Shown here in pieces: positions 1 through 8,661 of a stretch of 64,000 nucleotides of DNA. The notes below the pieces were generated by a model, which saw only the letters and a program-made list of their open reading frames with translations, was not told the DNA's origin and made no database searches. The position numbers and the translations under genes are program-made. Every line of letters begins with the position of its first letter. The first letter of the stretch is position 1. The stretch comes from Cohnella herbarum (GTDB taxonomy: Bacteria > Bacillota > Bacilli > Paenibacillales > Paenibacillaceae), in the NCBI RefSeq assembly GCF_012849095.1, contig NZ_CP051680.1:3870501-3934500 (forward strand), in the 5' to 3' direction.

Positions 1-2328
1 GTTAATGTCTACCGCTATACCATATGGAAGGCGGAATTGTCCTTCATCGCTGCCCCACGTTCCCCACGCTGCCCAAGTCTCCAGATGTCGCCCTTCGGAA
101 TCAAACTTCTGAATCCGAGATTTATACGTATCGGCTACATAGACGTTGCCGGCTACGTCCACGGCGATCCCGGCCGGATCAATAAATTGACCTTCCGAAG
201 TGCCAGGCCCTCCCCATTCTCCAATTAATTCCCCATCACTATTTAATTTCTTTATTTTACTGTTACCGGTGTTGAGAACGTAGACATTGCCTTCGCCGTC
301 AACCCCCAAACTTGAAGGATTGTAAAATTGTTCGGACCCGTTGCCTGGAGAACTTCCCCACGTTTGTAGAACGTTACCGCTGTCATCGAGCACCTTAATT
401 CTTGAAGTTTGTTCCGCGACATATAATCTACCTCTTGTCTCGTCTACGGCTATTGCGAGCGGAGTGTTGAACTGAGAACGATCGCCCAGCACGCCCAACA
501 AGCTCCCGTTGGAATCATAATAAGACACTCGGTGATTTTTGTTATCGACCGCATAGACTGTTCCAGTTACTGTAACGGCAATGCCCGAAGGTTTTCCGGT
601 GCTAAATAACGGAAACCCAGTGTCGAATTGTCCCAATTCAGTCACAAACGCGCCGTGCTTATCGAATTTGAGAATTTCACTTTTGCTACTGTATCCAGCC
701 CCGTCTTCAGCATTCTCGACATAGACATTCCCGTCGCGATCCACCGCCACCCCTACCGCGAAGTTAAACTCGCCGGACACGAAGTTTTTAAAACCCGCCT
801 TAGGCGTTACGCCGCTTGTTGGAGTCGATGCTACCGAAGTTCCCGACGCATTCTTCGCCGTCACGGTGAACGTGTAGCTTTGTCCGTTCGTCAGACCTGT
901 TACCTTGATTGGGCTAGCGCTGCCCGTCTTCGTGATTCCTTCCGGACTCGACGTTACGGTATATTCCGTTATCGGGCTGCCTCCGTTGCTCGCCGGCGGA
1001 TCGAACTTAATCATCGCTCCTCCATCACCTGCATCAGCCTTCACGTTCTGCGGGGCGTCGGGAGCTTGGAACACAGGCATCCGCGCGACACGCACCTGGT
1101 TCTTGCCGTCGTACTTCTCCGTCCATACCGCAAACAATTTGCCATTATATACGGCGAGCGAAGGATTATTGGCGACCGAGCCAATTCGGGCGTTGAGCCC
1201 ATGGTCGCTGTCGGCGGTCGTCCAGTTGTTGCCATCGTACTTCTTCGCCCTGATGGTACCGGACTCGACCCAAACGGCATACAAATAGCCGTCGTACGCG
1301 ATTAATTTCGGTAAGTCAATGCTATTGCTAGCGGTGTAATTTAATCCGGCGTTGTTATCCGCCCATTGCCACCCGCTCTGTTCGTCATAGGACTTGACCC
1401 GGATAGCCCGATTGTTATCCGACCAAGCGACGTACATTTTGTTCTCGAATACAGCCACGTTCGGACGTTGGATATTCGTACCCCCATCGACGCCAAAGCC
1501 TCCTTCGTCTATCGGTACCCAGTCTGTTCCTCCGGCATAGCGGCTCACCTTGATCTCTTGCACGCCCGGAGTGCCCGTTTCTTCACGCCACACGGCATAC
1601 AAAGAACCGTCGTATGCGGCCAATTGAGGTTGCGCTGCCCCATTTACGCTCAGACTCGAGCTCGGAGAGACGATTTGCCATTCCGTTCCTGTACCATCGT
1701 GCTTTTTTACCTGAATTTTGGAGTTTTCTTGCCATATCGCATACAGCTCATCGTTAAAAATCGTTATTCGCGGATCATACGTCAGTTCATCCGCCACATT
1801 AAGCGTACCGCCGTCTACGGTCGTCCAATTATCCCCGTCAAACTGTCTGACTCTGGCTTGCAAGTTGATCCCCAAATATCCTTCGTGCCAAGCGGCATAT
1901 AATTTTTCCTTATAAACGGCAAGCGACGGAGAATCCGCTCGATTGCCTAGTTTATTTTCGGCTCCGTGCGCATTCAAGCAACCGGAAGGGATGCATCCCG
2001 ATTGAGGTTCGTCCACGGAGAGCCAACCCGTTCCATCGTATTTCATCGCGTGCATTTGCGAAGTGCCGCTGGCTTCTTCCGACCATAAGACATATAGGTT
2101 CCCCTTATACTCGATAAGGTCGGCTTTATAAGAAGCTTGTGTCGTATTTTTGGCAAGTCCGCCGTCGTCCACAAGCATCCAACTACTCGTGTCGGATGCC
2201 GCTTGAGCGACATTCCCTCCCGCCAGTACCGGCAACGCCAATAGAAATGCAAGAACAAAGCAAATCGCCATCTTGCTTCTCTGCCCGAACCAATTGCCGA
2301 TCCGTTTCTCTTTGCTTATCAACATCAT
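1..2328 (-). CDS. Secreted beta-propeller / FnIII / NHL-repeat protein, 3' end outside window
   Basis: Open on the minus strand from 2328 to the window edge (776 codons without a stop), so the C-terminus is missing. The start is a double ATG preceded by GGGAGG. Residues 1-37 form a signal peptide (KMAICFVLAFLLALPVLA core, cleavage near AQAA). Residues about 40-415 hold repeated units of the type 'LYAVW.E....V.KYDG..W', which I read as a beta-propeller. A fibronectin type III domain follows (about 420-505, with NGQSYTFTVTAKN), then NHL-type units ('GIAVD..GNVYVADT...RIQKF', about 510 to the edge). No catalytic motif is visible. The likely role is an extracellular or wall-associated binding protein. 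Because the neighbouring large surface proteins end in SLH repeats, this one may too, but its end is not visible. Its promoter element is shared with the 48941-54454 gene. Confidence 0.85.
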   Translation of the reverse strand, partial: MMLISKEKRIGNWFGQRSKMAICFVLAFLLALPVLAGGNVAQAASDTSSWMLVDDGGLAKNTTQASYKADLIEYKGNLYVLWSEEASGTSQMHAMKYDGTGWLSVDEPQSGCIPSGCLNAHGAENKLGNRADSPSLAVYKEKLYAAWHEGYLGINLQARVRQFDGDNWTTVDGGTLNVADELTYDPRITIFNDELYAIWQENSKIQVKKHDGTGTEWQIVSPSSSLSVNGAAQPQLAAYDGSLYAVWREETGTPGVQEIKVSRYAGGTDWVPIDEGGFGVDGGTNIQRPNVAVFENKMYVAWSDNNRAIRVKSYDEQSGWQWADNNAGLNYTASNSIDLPKLIAYDGYLYAVWVESGTIRAKKYDGNNWTTADSDHGLNARIGSVANNPSLAVYNGKLFAVWTEKYDGKNQVRVARMPVFQAPDAPQNVKADAGDGGAMIKFDPPASNGGSPITEYTVTSSPEGITKTGSASPIKVTGLTNGQSYTFTVTAKNASGTSVASTPTSGVTPKAGFKNFVSGEFNFAVGVAVDRDGNVYVENAEDGAGYSSKSEILKFDKHGAFVTELGQFDTGFPLFSTGKPSGIAVTVTGTVYAVDNKNHRVSYYDSNGSLLGVLGDRSQFNTPLAIAVDETRGRLYVAEQTSRIKVLDDSGNVLQTWGSSPGNGSEQFYNPSSLGVDGEGNVYVLNTGNSKIKKLNSDGELIGEWGGPGTSEGQFIDPAGIAVDVAGNVYVADTYKSRIQKFDSEGRHLETWAAWGTWGSDEGQFRLPYGIAVDIN

Positions 2329-2366
2329 ATAGCCTCCCATTCGATTCTACGATTCTTCCGCCCTTC

Positions 2367-2400
2367 ATTATAGAAGAGTGGGATAAACGCAGAATAAACA
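2367..2400 (-). promoter_or_regulatory. Promoter with GTTTAT direct repeat
   Basis: On the minus strand TGTTTATTCTGCGTTTATC (2382-2400) holds two GTTTAT hexamers with an 11-bp period. Ten bases after the second hexamer is a perfect TATAAT (2367-2372), about 39 bases before the start codon at 2328. No good -35 box is present at 16-18 bp, which suits an activator-dependent promoter with the repeats acting as binding site. An 18/19 match with the same -10 spacing lies in front of the gene starting at 54454. Confidence 0.6.
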
Positions 2401-2480
2401 GAGAAAGCCGCGAAATTTGTCGCAAACAAAAGATCCACTGTCCTCAATAAGCTCTCAATGGAAGTCATAACCGAAACGGC

Positions 2481-2511
2481 AAAGAGCTCAAGCAGCCAGC
2501 TTGAGCTCTTT
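2481..2511 (-). terminator. Hairpin terminator of SLH remnant
   Basis: Perfect 12-bp stem (AAAGAGCTCAAG / CTTGAGCTCTTT) with a 7-base loop, 36 bases past the stop of the SLH remnant. There is no long T tract beyond the stem, so termination strength is uncertain. Confidence 0.6.
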
Positions 2512-2546
2512 GCTTTCATGTCTATTGGCACCCGGCTTAAATATTA

Positions 2547-3392
2547 TTACTTGCTCTGTAGCGCCAGCATTTTCATCAGTACCGTTACAGCCTCTGCCCT
2601 TGTCGCATTGTCTTGAGGGCCGCTTTTCCCTTGTATGATACCTGCTTGCTTCACGATCGCAACGCTGCCTTTTGCCCAAGCCCGAATGTCCTTATCATCC
2701 GCGAAGCCGGTTACGGCATTGGCTTCGATCGGTTGTCGCAATGCGTTAGCGATCATCGCCGCCATCTCGGCACGCGTACCCCAATGTCCCGCGATATCGC
2801 CGAATTTAACTTCTGCATCGATGCCCGTTGGTTCCTTTGGTTGCTCCGGTTCAGGTACAACTACCGTTGGATCTACTACGATTACCGCAAACTTCGTAAA
2901 ATGATCAACATCTACGCTAATTCGATTTCCGTTAATCTTGCCGCCCTTAACTTCCACCCATACCTTCTTCACTTCATCATAGTAGAATATGGCTGGCCTT
3001 TGATCTTTCTTCACGCTTGCTGGATCGAACACGAAGGTCAGCGTGACCGGCTTACCGAAGTTCTCCGGGAAGTTCTTCAGAATCTCATAGATTGAGGTTG
3101 CTAGAACTTGTTTATTCGTTACAAGACTTTGAGTATCTAGTAATTTGGTTATCGTTAATTTCAGCTCTTTGTCTGTCGCACCTGTCGGAATAGAGACCGT
3201 GACCGCATCTCCTGGCCTATTACTCGTTAGCCCCGTTATTGTATAACCGTTACCGTCTATGTTTCCTAAAAAATGATAATCGACGTCGCCTATCCGCACC
3301 CAACCCTCTTCCTGATTATAGGGACTTACATCTAGATCAATATCAGCTGTCAATATGAAATACTTGTCTGCATCTAAATGATTTCTGACAAA
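2547..3392 (-). pseudogene. Remnant of an SLH-anchored GLUG surface protein (5' truncated)
   Basis: The frame opens right after an in-frame TAG (3393-3395) and starts in mid-domain. Its first residues (DADKYFILTADIDLDVSPYN...GW) match the GLUG-type entry motif inside the 1838-codon protein of this window (DKHFIVMNDIDLNVAPYN...GW). There is no signal peptide and no ribosome binding site; the only early start is a TTG at 3353. After the GLUG stub come a linker of the kind that precedes SLH repeats (about residues 60-175) and SLH-like sequence to the stop. The first SLH unit is internally shortened: FGDIAGHWG runs straight into TRAEMAAMIANAL, losing the middle of the domain. I read this as the decayed 3' end of a larger gene. 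It could still be translated as a small secretion-incompetent protein, but nothing supports that. Confidence 0.7.
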
Positions 3393-3453
3393 CTATTAAA
3401 AAAAACCTAACGAAAGTTAGTATTTCGCAAAAAAAAGTCGAAAAAAGCCAACA

Positions 3454-3525
3454 ATTAAGCGCATGAACCAGCATCGTCACGAATTCAGCGCGGGTAATGC
3501 TGCTTTCCGGAGCAAATTTAGTATT
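3454..3525 (-). pseudogene. Stray SLH-domain fragment
   Basis: Minus-strand translation reads NTKFAPESSITRAEFVTML, then VHALN, the typical second half of an SLH repeat. It lies in a different frame from the larger remnant at 2547-3392 and is separated from it by AT-rich sequence with stops. It supports the view that 2.5-3.5 kb is a decaying surface-protein gene. Confidence 0.65.
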
Positions 3526-3546
3526 CGAAAACGATTAGTTCCTTTC

Positions 3547-3632
3547 AGAACTCCTCTTACAGTCTCCACTTAACTTGAGTGTTGTTCACTGTTCTGCTAG
3601 GCTAATATTGAATGTCATACTAGAGGAGTTCT
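3547..3632. repeat. 11-bp inverted repeat around the Crp/Fnr gene promoter region
   Basis: AGAACTCCTCT (3547-3557) and its exact reverse complement AGAGGAGTTCT (3622-3632) flank the region just upstream of the Crp/Fnr start at 3637. The right arm contains the ribosome binding site GAGGAG. If transcription starts upstream of 3547 the arms would pair and hide the ribosome binding site. If it starts between them they could be operator half-sites. Confidence 0.55.
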
Positions 3633-3636
3633 ACGG

Positions 3637-4320
3637 ATGAACATACATTTCTTACGAGATTTTCCATTCTTCGAGCATCTTGATGATGAGCATATCGCTG
3701 AGATTTCTAAGTTATGTAGTACGCGTATTTATAAAAAAGGGGAGTCCATCTTCTTTGAAGGCGATGAAGGGGATGAGCTCTTTCTGGTTATATCAGGGGT
3801 TATTCAAATCTATCAAAATAACAGCTCTAGGGACGTGATCTTTTCTATTTTTAGAGAAGGCGATTTCTTTGGAGAGATGGCTTTGTTGCAAAATGAAAGA
3901 GTTCGCTCTGCTTCTGCAAGAACGATCGAGAAATCCACCTTATGCGTATTAAAAAAACGCGATTTCATTCCCTTATTAAAAAGCAAGCCTGAAATCATGA
4001 TCGGCATATTGGAAACAACCTTGGATCGTCTACGTGATGCCAATAAATTAATAACGGAATTGACCATAATCGATGTACGAACGCGCATTGCTCACATGTT
4101 GATACGACTATCTGAACAATATGGCCTCCCATCTTCTGATGGTATTTTAATTGATGTGAAACTAACGCATCAGCAGATGGCAGATATGACGGGAACCGCG
4201 AGGGAGACAGTGACCAAATCATTGCTTGAATTACAACAAGAGCAATTCATTCGTATTGATCAGAAGAAAATACTCGTGTGTAACATTGATGCCCTTAGAA
4301 CTATGTTTGGCGCAGTTTGA
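3637..4320 (+). CDS. Crp/Fnr-family transcription regulator
   Basis: This 227-residue protein has the normal length for the family. Residues about 8-125 form a cyclic-nucleotide-binding beta-roll with a well-kept phosphate-binding cassette (FGEMALL...RVRSASA). A dimerisation helix follows (about 105-140), then a C-terminal winged helix (about 150-220) with the recognition region LTHQQMADMTGTARETVTK. No cysteine cluster of the Fnr type is present at the N-terminus. It probably binds a nucleotide or small effector and controls promoters directly. The start follows GAGGAG at good spacing. It is one of only two plus-strand genes here and converges with the next gene, leaving 3 bp between the stops. 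An 11-bp inverted repeat around its leader suggests autoregulation. The region to about 6.9 kb looks AT-richer than its surroundings. Confidence 0.9.
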   Translation: MNIHFLRDFPFFEHLDDEHIAEISKLCSTRIYKKGESIFFEGDEGDELFLVISGVIQIYQNNSSRDVIFSIFREGDFFGEMALLQNERVRSASARTIEKSTLCVLKKRDFIPLLKSKPEIMIGILETTLDRLRDANKLITELTIIDVRTRIAHMLIRLSEQYGLPSSDGILIDVKLTHQQMADMTGTARETVTKSLLELQQEQFIRIDQKKILVCNIDALRTMFGAV

Positions 4321-4323
4321 TTA

Positions 4324-6150
4324 TCATTTCCCTACGGCTCGAATACGCAAAGCTTGCCCGCATCGTGTGCAATATCTGCTATTCGGCGGAGAATACGTGC
4401 CACACCCATTACAAACCAAATCTGCACGACTCGATGAGCCTCCGACTCGCGTATCTTCTGGATTCAAAGCACGTAATGTGCCAAATTCAAGCTGGCGTCC
4501 TCGTCGAATAAGCCCCAATAATAAACCAATACCGATAGCCCCAATAGCTCCCATTGCAAGCAGTCTAAAACTTCCTGATGGGTACGAATAATTCCATAAC
4601 GTATGCAGGCCTAAAGAGACAGCGAATAAACCAGAAAACATCCCTATTTTTGCCCATTGATTACGTGGCTGAATTTGTAGTGTCGTATGTTTCGCTAAAC
4701 CCATCCATAATCCAACCGCGGCAATCGCTGTCCACGTACCGTGTCCGAATGGAGAAAGCAACGTACGCACCCACAAGACAACGAGCATCGATAATGAAGA
4801 ATCGGATTGTAAATTTGTCCAGCCATATAATATACTCTCGATCGCTGCAAACCCCATACCTGCCGCAGCGCCAAACACAATAGCATCCATCAAAAATCGA
4901 ACCTGATGTCTACGCAAAAGAATGAAAAAAACGAGCAGCTTACAGCATTCCTCCACAATCGCTACGATTATCGGGTTATAGAAAGAACCTAGAAACGGCG
5001 GAGCAACAGATGGAGCGACCATCCATAATCGTTCCAAAGCAAAAGCAGCCGGAATCGCCACAAGTCCAGTCAATAGAAATATCATCGCTAAGCGATAACC
5101 GCGAAACCCGAGAATTTGTTGATTTCTTACATATGCCACGAACGTAACAGGTCCAAACAAGCCACCCATGAGCAACACTGCGATTCGTATCCCAAGATTC
5201 GAAACAAAAAAGGCTAGAATTGATAATCCGACAAATCCACAGCCTAACAACAGTAAGTATGTAATCCACTTGTCTTTGGCTTGCGGCAGCTGATTTTGCT
5301 TATCTAGTTCTGCAGGTTGCAATTCTTCCGGATTATAGGGTACAACGACGGACTTCAATAATGCTGGATTCCGAATGCTTAACATGGTCAATAATTGATG
5401 CTTCACAGGCTTATAATAAGTTAATATCGAATGAAAGAACGACTGGTCCAGCGTTAATAGTTCACAATCTTCAAGCACTTTCACTTCATAAAATGCCGGT
5501 AAATCGGTCAGCAATTCCGTTTCCCCGAAAAAATCGCCTTCCCGAAGGACCGCATGTTTCCCTTTACTTCGTATTTCTACGCTTCCGCTACTAATCATAT
5601 ACAGGGAGGTTATCGTTTCACCTTTACGCACGATCGTGTGTCCTTGCTTGAGCGATTCTAATTGCGTGATCTCAGCAATTCCTCTTAATTCCGAATCAGG
5701 AATCGTCGACCAAATCGTCGCTTTTCTTAATAAGCTATGGATATAGCGCAATCGCACATTAACTAGCATACTTTGATAGAACAACGGACTTTGATCAGCT
5801 AACCGTTCAAATAAGCTATAATCAAGCCGAATTGCTACCACCTGCTCCATAGCTTCAATCGAAGCCGAGCGAGGTGCTCGTCGAAGGAGTCCCATCTCGC
5901 CAACGATTTCACCCGCTCCCAGCTCCGCTAGAGTTAGAGTCTGTCCGACAAGATTCCGACTGGTAACGCTCACACGTCCTTGCACAAGTATATAACAATC
6001 CGAAGAGGGGTCATTCTCTACAAATAAATACGATTCTGGCTCGAAGGTGTGGACTTCGATTGAACGTGCAACCATCTCGATCTCATTGTCCGGAATCCCT
6101 TGTAACAAAGGATGTTGTCGAAGCCATTTCTCTATAGCGTCTAAGTCCAC
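4324..6150 (-). CDS. Double cNMP-binding / PrsW-type membrane protease / zinc-ribbon fusion
   Basis: Starts at GTG 6150 behind GGGAGAGG; 608 residues. Two cyclic-nucleotide-binding domains come first (about 12-125 and 135-250). The first keeps the phosphate cassette (GEMGLL..APRSAS); the second has lost its arginine (GETELLTDLPAFYEV) and is probably structural. Residues about 295-560 are a polytopic membrane region with PrsW-family signatures: the EExxK motif in VEECCKLL (about 399), GFAAIES (about 435), HGTWTA (about 470) and LHTLWN (about 515). The C-terminus carries a CxxC-CxxC zinc ribbon (CNGCG...YCTRCG). PrsW proteases cleave anti-sigma factors in B. subtilis. Here proteolysis may be gated by a nucleotide, but the substrate is unknown. 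Its stop is 3 bp from that of the convergent Crp/Fnr gene. Confidence 0.8.
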   Translation of the reverse strand: MDLDAIEKWLRQHPLLQGIPDNEIEMVARSIEVHTFEPESYLFVENDPSSDCYILVQGRVSVTSRNLVGQTLTLAELGAGEIVGEMGLLRRAPRSASIEAMEQVVAIRLDYSLFERLADQSPLFYQSMLVNVRLRYIHSLLRKATIWSTIPDSELRGIAEITQLESLKQGHTIVRKGETITSLYMISSGSVEIRSKGKHAVLREGDFFGETELLTDLPAFYEVKVLEDCELLTLDQSFFHSILTYYKPVKHQLLTMLSIRNPALLKSVVVPYNPEELQPAELDKQNQLPQAKDKWITYLLLLGCGFVGLSILAFFVSNLGIRIAVLLMGGLFGPVTFVAYVRNQQILGFRGYRLAMIFLLTGLVAIPAAFALERLWMVAPSVAPPFLGSFYNPIIVAIVEECCKLLVFFILLRRHQVRFLMDAIVFGAAAGMGFAAIESILYGWTNLQSDSSLSMLVVLWVRTLLSPFGHGTWTAIAAVGLWMGLAKHTTLQIQPRNQWAKIGMFSGLFAVSLGLHTLWNYSYPSGSFRLLAMGAIGAIGIGLLLGLIRRGRQLEFGTLRALNPEDTRVGGSSSRADLVCNGCGTYSPPNSRYCTRCGQALRIRAVGK

Positions 6151-6220
6151 TCATTCCCTCTCCCTACCCTACTTATATGCCTATTTTACTATGTATCGAT
6201 GTTAGAGTGTATACAACGTA

Positions 6221-6269
6221 AATAGGATTGCAGGGCATGTATACTAGATACAAGACCTACAATCCTATT
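6221..6269. repeat. Long imperfect hairpin between two minus-strand genes
   Basis: AATAGGATTG pairs perfectly with CAATCCTATT. Inside this, AGG/CCT and TGTAT/ATACA continue the pairing over a 49-base element. It lies 22 bases past the stop of the 6292-6906 gene and could end its transcript, although no T tract follows on either strand. Confidence 0.45.
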
Positions 6270-6291
6270 CTCTTCACTCGTGCAAACCAGA

Positions 6292-6906
6292 TTAGCGCAT
6301 ATTCCCAATAATCGAGCTGCGAGAATCCTGCATCTTTTTAACGAAATTAGTCATGACATCAAAAGCTTCGTTACGTTTGTTCGACAATGACTGTAACCTA
6401 AGCATTTCCATTTGTTGACTATTAGAAAGCGCATCAATCGATTGTTTTACAGAGCTAATATGCGCATCTACCTCGCTCTTCGTCTTCGGTATTTCCTTTA
6501 ATCCGGCAGCCGAATACAATTGACTTAAATCACTCTGTTCTTTGCTAGTGACCGCTGCATTAGCTGGCGCACTCGCGCCGAACCTGCCTTTTACTTGATA
6601 CAATCCCGCCAGCACATAATTCAATTTTGCTACCTTTTCATTATTCGATTGTACAGCAGATATTTGCGATTTCAGTTGATCTTCTAGTAGCTTTGCGCGT
6701 TGCGATTGTACCGCCGCCATGGCTGATACAATATCCATTGTTTGTAAATCCGCTGTAGTAATTGCCCCTACCGTGTTTTGCAAGTCCTCTCCCGTGATTG
6801 TTTTCTTCACCGCACTGTACACATCGTCGTTATACAACAGTGCTCCCCCCACCAATATGCCTACTACAAAAGTGCCTAATGAGGATAAAATCATTTTTTT
6901 GTTCAT
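6292..6906 (-). CDS. Membrane-anchored coiled-coil protein of unknown function
   Basis: 204 residues, starting at ATG 6906 behind AAAGGAG. Residues about 5-26 are one hydrophobic segment (ILSSLGTFVVGILVGGALLY), best read as an uncleaved anchor. The rest is polar, rich in Gln, Ser, Lys and Asn, with stretches that look helical and coiled-coil-forming (about 60-100 and 145-195). There are no cysteines and no catalytic motif. I do not recognise the family. It has its own promoter (6944-6972) and a hairpin after it, so it is probably transcribed alone. The topology suggests a short cytoplasmic tail and an extracytoplasmic helical domain. Confidence 0.7.
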   Translation of the reverse strand: MNKKMILSSLGTFVVGILVGGALLYNDDVYSAVKKTITGEDLQNTVGAITTADLQTMDIVSAMAAVQSQRAKLLEDQLKSQISAVQSNNEKVAKLNYVLAGLYQVKGRFGASAPANAAVTSKEQSDLSQLYSAAGLKEIPKTKSEVDAHISSVKQSIDALSNSQQMEMLRLQSLSNKRNEAFDVMTNFVKKMQDSRSSIIGNMR

Positions 6907-6943
6907 GTCGTACTCCTTTTGAAAGTTATTCGCTTTTTATATC

Positions 6944-6972
6944 ATATTACATTTTACTGTTTTTTTCTGTAA
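6944..6972 (-). promoter_or_regulatory. Sigma-A-like promoter of the 6292-6906 gene
   Basis: Minus strand TTACAG (6967-6972), 17-bp spacer, TAATAT (6944-6949), in a very AT-rich leader 38 bases before the start codon. Confidence 0.5.
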
Positions 6973-6991
6973 CGGGGGCTACAAAATGAAT

Positions 6992-7089
6992 GCGTGCCTC
7001 TGGGCACGCTTCAAAAAAGAAGCGAGACTTTGCCTGCTCCGTTGCTGAGTGGACGTAACTGATTAGTCCCTTTTCGCTCAAGCAAAGTC
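6992..7089. repeat. Compact array of inverted repeats (possible structured RNA)
   Basis: Three hairpins in 98 bases: GCGTGCC/GGCACGC (6992-7009), CGCTTC/GAAGCG around six A (7007-7024), and GACTTTGC/GCAAAGTC (7026-7033 with 7082-7089) enclosing about 48 bases. On the minus strand the last stem is followed closely by a run of six T. It lies in the leader side of the 6292-6906 gene, downstream of the 7111-7141 terminator. It might be an attenuator, a small RNA or a dispersed palindromic element. Confidence 0.4.
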
Positions 7090-7110
7090 CGGTTTAAGAA
7101 TGATAAGGTT

Positions 7111-7141
7111 AGAAGAAAAAGACAACCATCAAGGTTGTCTT
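7111..7141 (-). terminator. Rho-independent terminator of the sugar-oxidation operon
   Basis: Minus strand stem AAGACAACC / GGTTGTCTT with a 5-base loop followed by TTTTTCTTCT, 28 bases past the stop of the dehydrogenase gene. Confidence 0.85.
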
Positions 7142-7168
7142 CTCCTGTCATATCTTATTAAATTCCTG

Positions 7169-8626
7169 CTAAGCCTTCAGGAAAACCGTTTTAATCGAAG
7201 TGAAGAACTCGATGGCCGCCTGCCCTTGCTCTCTCGAGTGAGAGCTGGATTGCTTCATTCCGCCGAACGGAGCTTGCAGCTCGACGCCTGCCGTTTCAGC
7301 ATTAATGCGGACTAAGCCTGCATCCATATCGGCGATAAAAGCGAGAATGTTCCCGATATTTTGCGTGAAAATGGAGGCGCTTAGTCCGTATTCCACGTCG
7401 TTTGCAAGCGAGATCGCTTCCTCCAAATCATTGAAAGGGATAAGCGCCAGCACCGGCCCGAAGATTTCCTCTTGAGCGATCGTCATCTTCGAAGTCACCC
7501 CGTCGAATACGGTCGGTTGCACGTAATAACCGCTCTTTAATTCCTCGTCGGCAGGGACGCCTCCCCCGCAAAGCAAGCTCGCGCCTTCCGCGATCCCCTT
7601 GTCGATGTAAGAGAGAACGGTATCGCGCTGTCTTTCGTTCGCGCAAGGTCCCATCCACGTCGCGGAATCGTTTCCGTTCCCCAGCTTCAGCCGCTTCACT
7701 TGATCCACCAGCTTGGCACGGAAAATTTCATAGACCGAAGCCTGTACGAGAATTCTGCTCGTTGCGGTACACTTCTGTCCGGTTGATTTCAATCCGCCGC
7801 TGATCGCCGCTTCTACCGCCAGATCGAGGTTCGCGTCTTCCGCGACGATAAGCGGATTTTTCCCGCCCATTTCCAATTGATACTTCGCGCCGCGGGATAG
7901 AGCGGTTTGTCCGATCTGTTTTCCTACCTTGTTGGAACCCGTAAAGGTGATGCCTTGAATATCGGGATGCCGCGCAATGCCGCCGCCGATCGTTGCTCCG
8001 TCGCCGGTAACCATATTGACAACGCCCGGCGGAAGACCCGCTTCTTCAAAACAAGCCAGAAGCTTGGCAGCCGTAATGGACGTTTCGATAGCCGGTTTTA
8101 TCACGACCGTATTCCCGTAGATAAGCGCCGGCGCCATTTTCCACATCGGGATCGCGACCGGGAAATTCCACGGCGTTATGACGCCTACGACCCCAAGAGG
8201 CACCCGAGTGGTGAACATCATGGCTTCATTGTCTGTCGATGGAATAACGTCGCCGATCTTCCGCATGCCTTCCCCGGCATAATAACGGAGAATCGCGACG
8301 CCGCGAGCCGTTTCGCCCTTGCATTCGGCTAAGGTTTTGCCCATCTCGCGCATCATCGTTTCGGCGATATCGGCTAACCTCGCCTCCAACAGATTGGCCG
8401 CCTTGAATAGATAATCGCCCCGCGCCGCGCCAGAGAGCTTACGCCATGCCCCCTTGGCACGATTGGCCGCGCTCACCGCAAGCTCGAGATCCGCTTCGCC
8501 GGAATCTTGCACATAGCCGACGATGTCTTTCGTATCGGCCGGATTAAGGCTCGCGGTCACCCTTCCCGTTACGGATGGGCTCCATTTCCCGTCGATATAG
8601 TTCAGATAAGTTTGCTCTATCGTCAT
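7169..8626 (-). CDS. Aldehyde dehydrogenase, 2-ketoglutarate-semialdehyde dehydrogenase-like
   Basis: 485 residues from ATG 8626, chosen over the ATG at 8644 because the GGAGG lies between them and nothing precedes 8644. The full NAD(P)-dependent aldehyde dehydrogenase fold is present: [10 protein letters not shown] (cofactor site), [10 protein letters not shown], the general-base motif LEMGGKNPL (Glu near 252) and the catalytic cysteine in [11 protein letters not shown] (near 285), then EEIFGPVLA. Start and length fit enzymes that oxidise 2-ketoglutarate semialdehyde to 2-oxoglutarate. As last gene of an operon with a sugar dehydrogenase and a sugar-acid dehydratase, this last step of a Weimberg-type or aldarate pathway is the best guess. 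Succinate-semialdehyde dehydrogenase activity is an alternative. Seventeen bases separate its ORF region from the upstream stop, and a terminator follows. Confidence 0.85.
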   Translation of the reverse strand: MTIEQTYLNYIDGKWSPSVTGRVTASLNPADTKDIVGYVQDSGEADLELAVSAANRAKGAWRKLSGAARGDYLFKAANLLEARLADIAETMMREMGKTLAECKGETARGVAILRYYAGEGMRKIGDVIPSTDNEAMMFTTRVPLGVVGVITPWNFPVAIPMWKMAPALIYGNTVVIKPAIETSITAAKLLACFEEAGLPPGVVNMVTGDGATIGGGIARHPDIQGITFTGSNKVGKQIGQTALSRGAKYQLEMGGKNPLIVAEDANLDLAVEAAISGGLKSTGQKCTATSRILVQASVYEIFRAKLVDQVKRLKLGNGNDSATWMGPCANERQRDTVLSYIDKGIAEGASLLCGGGVPADEELKSGYYVQPTVFDGVTSKMTIAQEEIFGPVLALIPFNDLEEAISLANDVEYGLSASIFTQNIGNILAFIADMDAGLVRINAETAGVELQAPFGGMKQSSSHSREQGQAAIEFFTSIKTVFLKA

Positions 8627-8661
8627 TTTTTCTATTCCCTCCATAAAGCTTGGTTAAAGCA

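Noticed and set aside
628..1305. Plus-strand frames opposite the first gene
   Set aside because: The minus strand reads through as an uninterrupted secreted repeat protein with signal peptide and FnIII domain. The plus frames have no start context and no recognisable domain.
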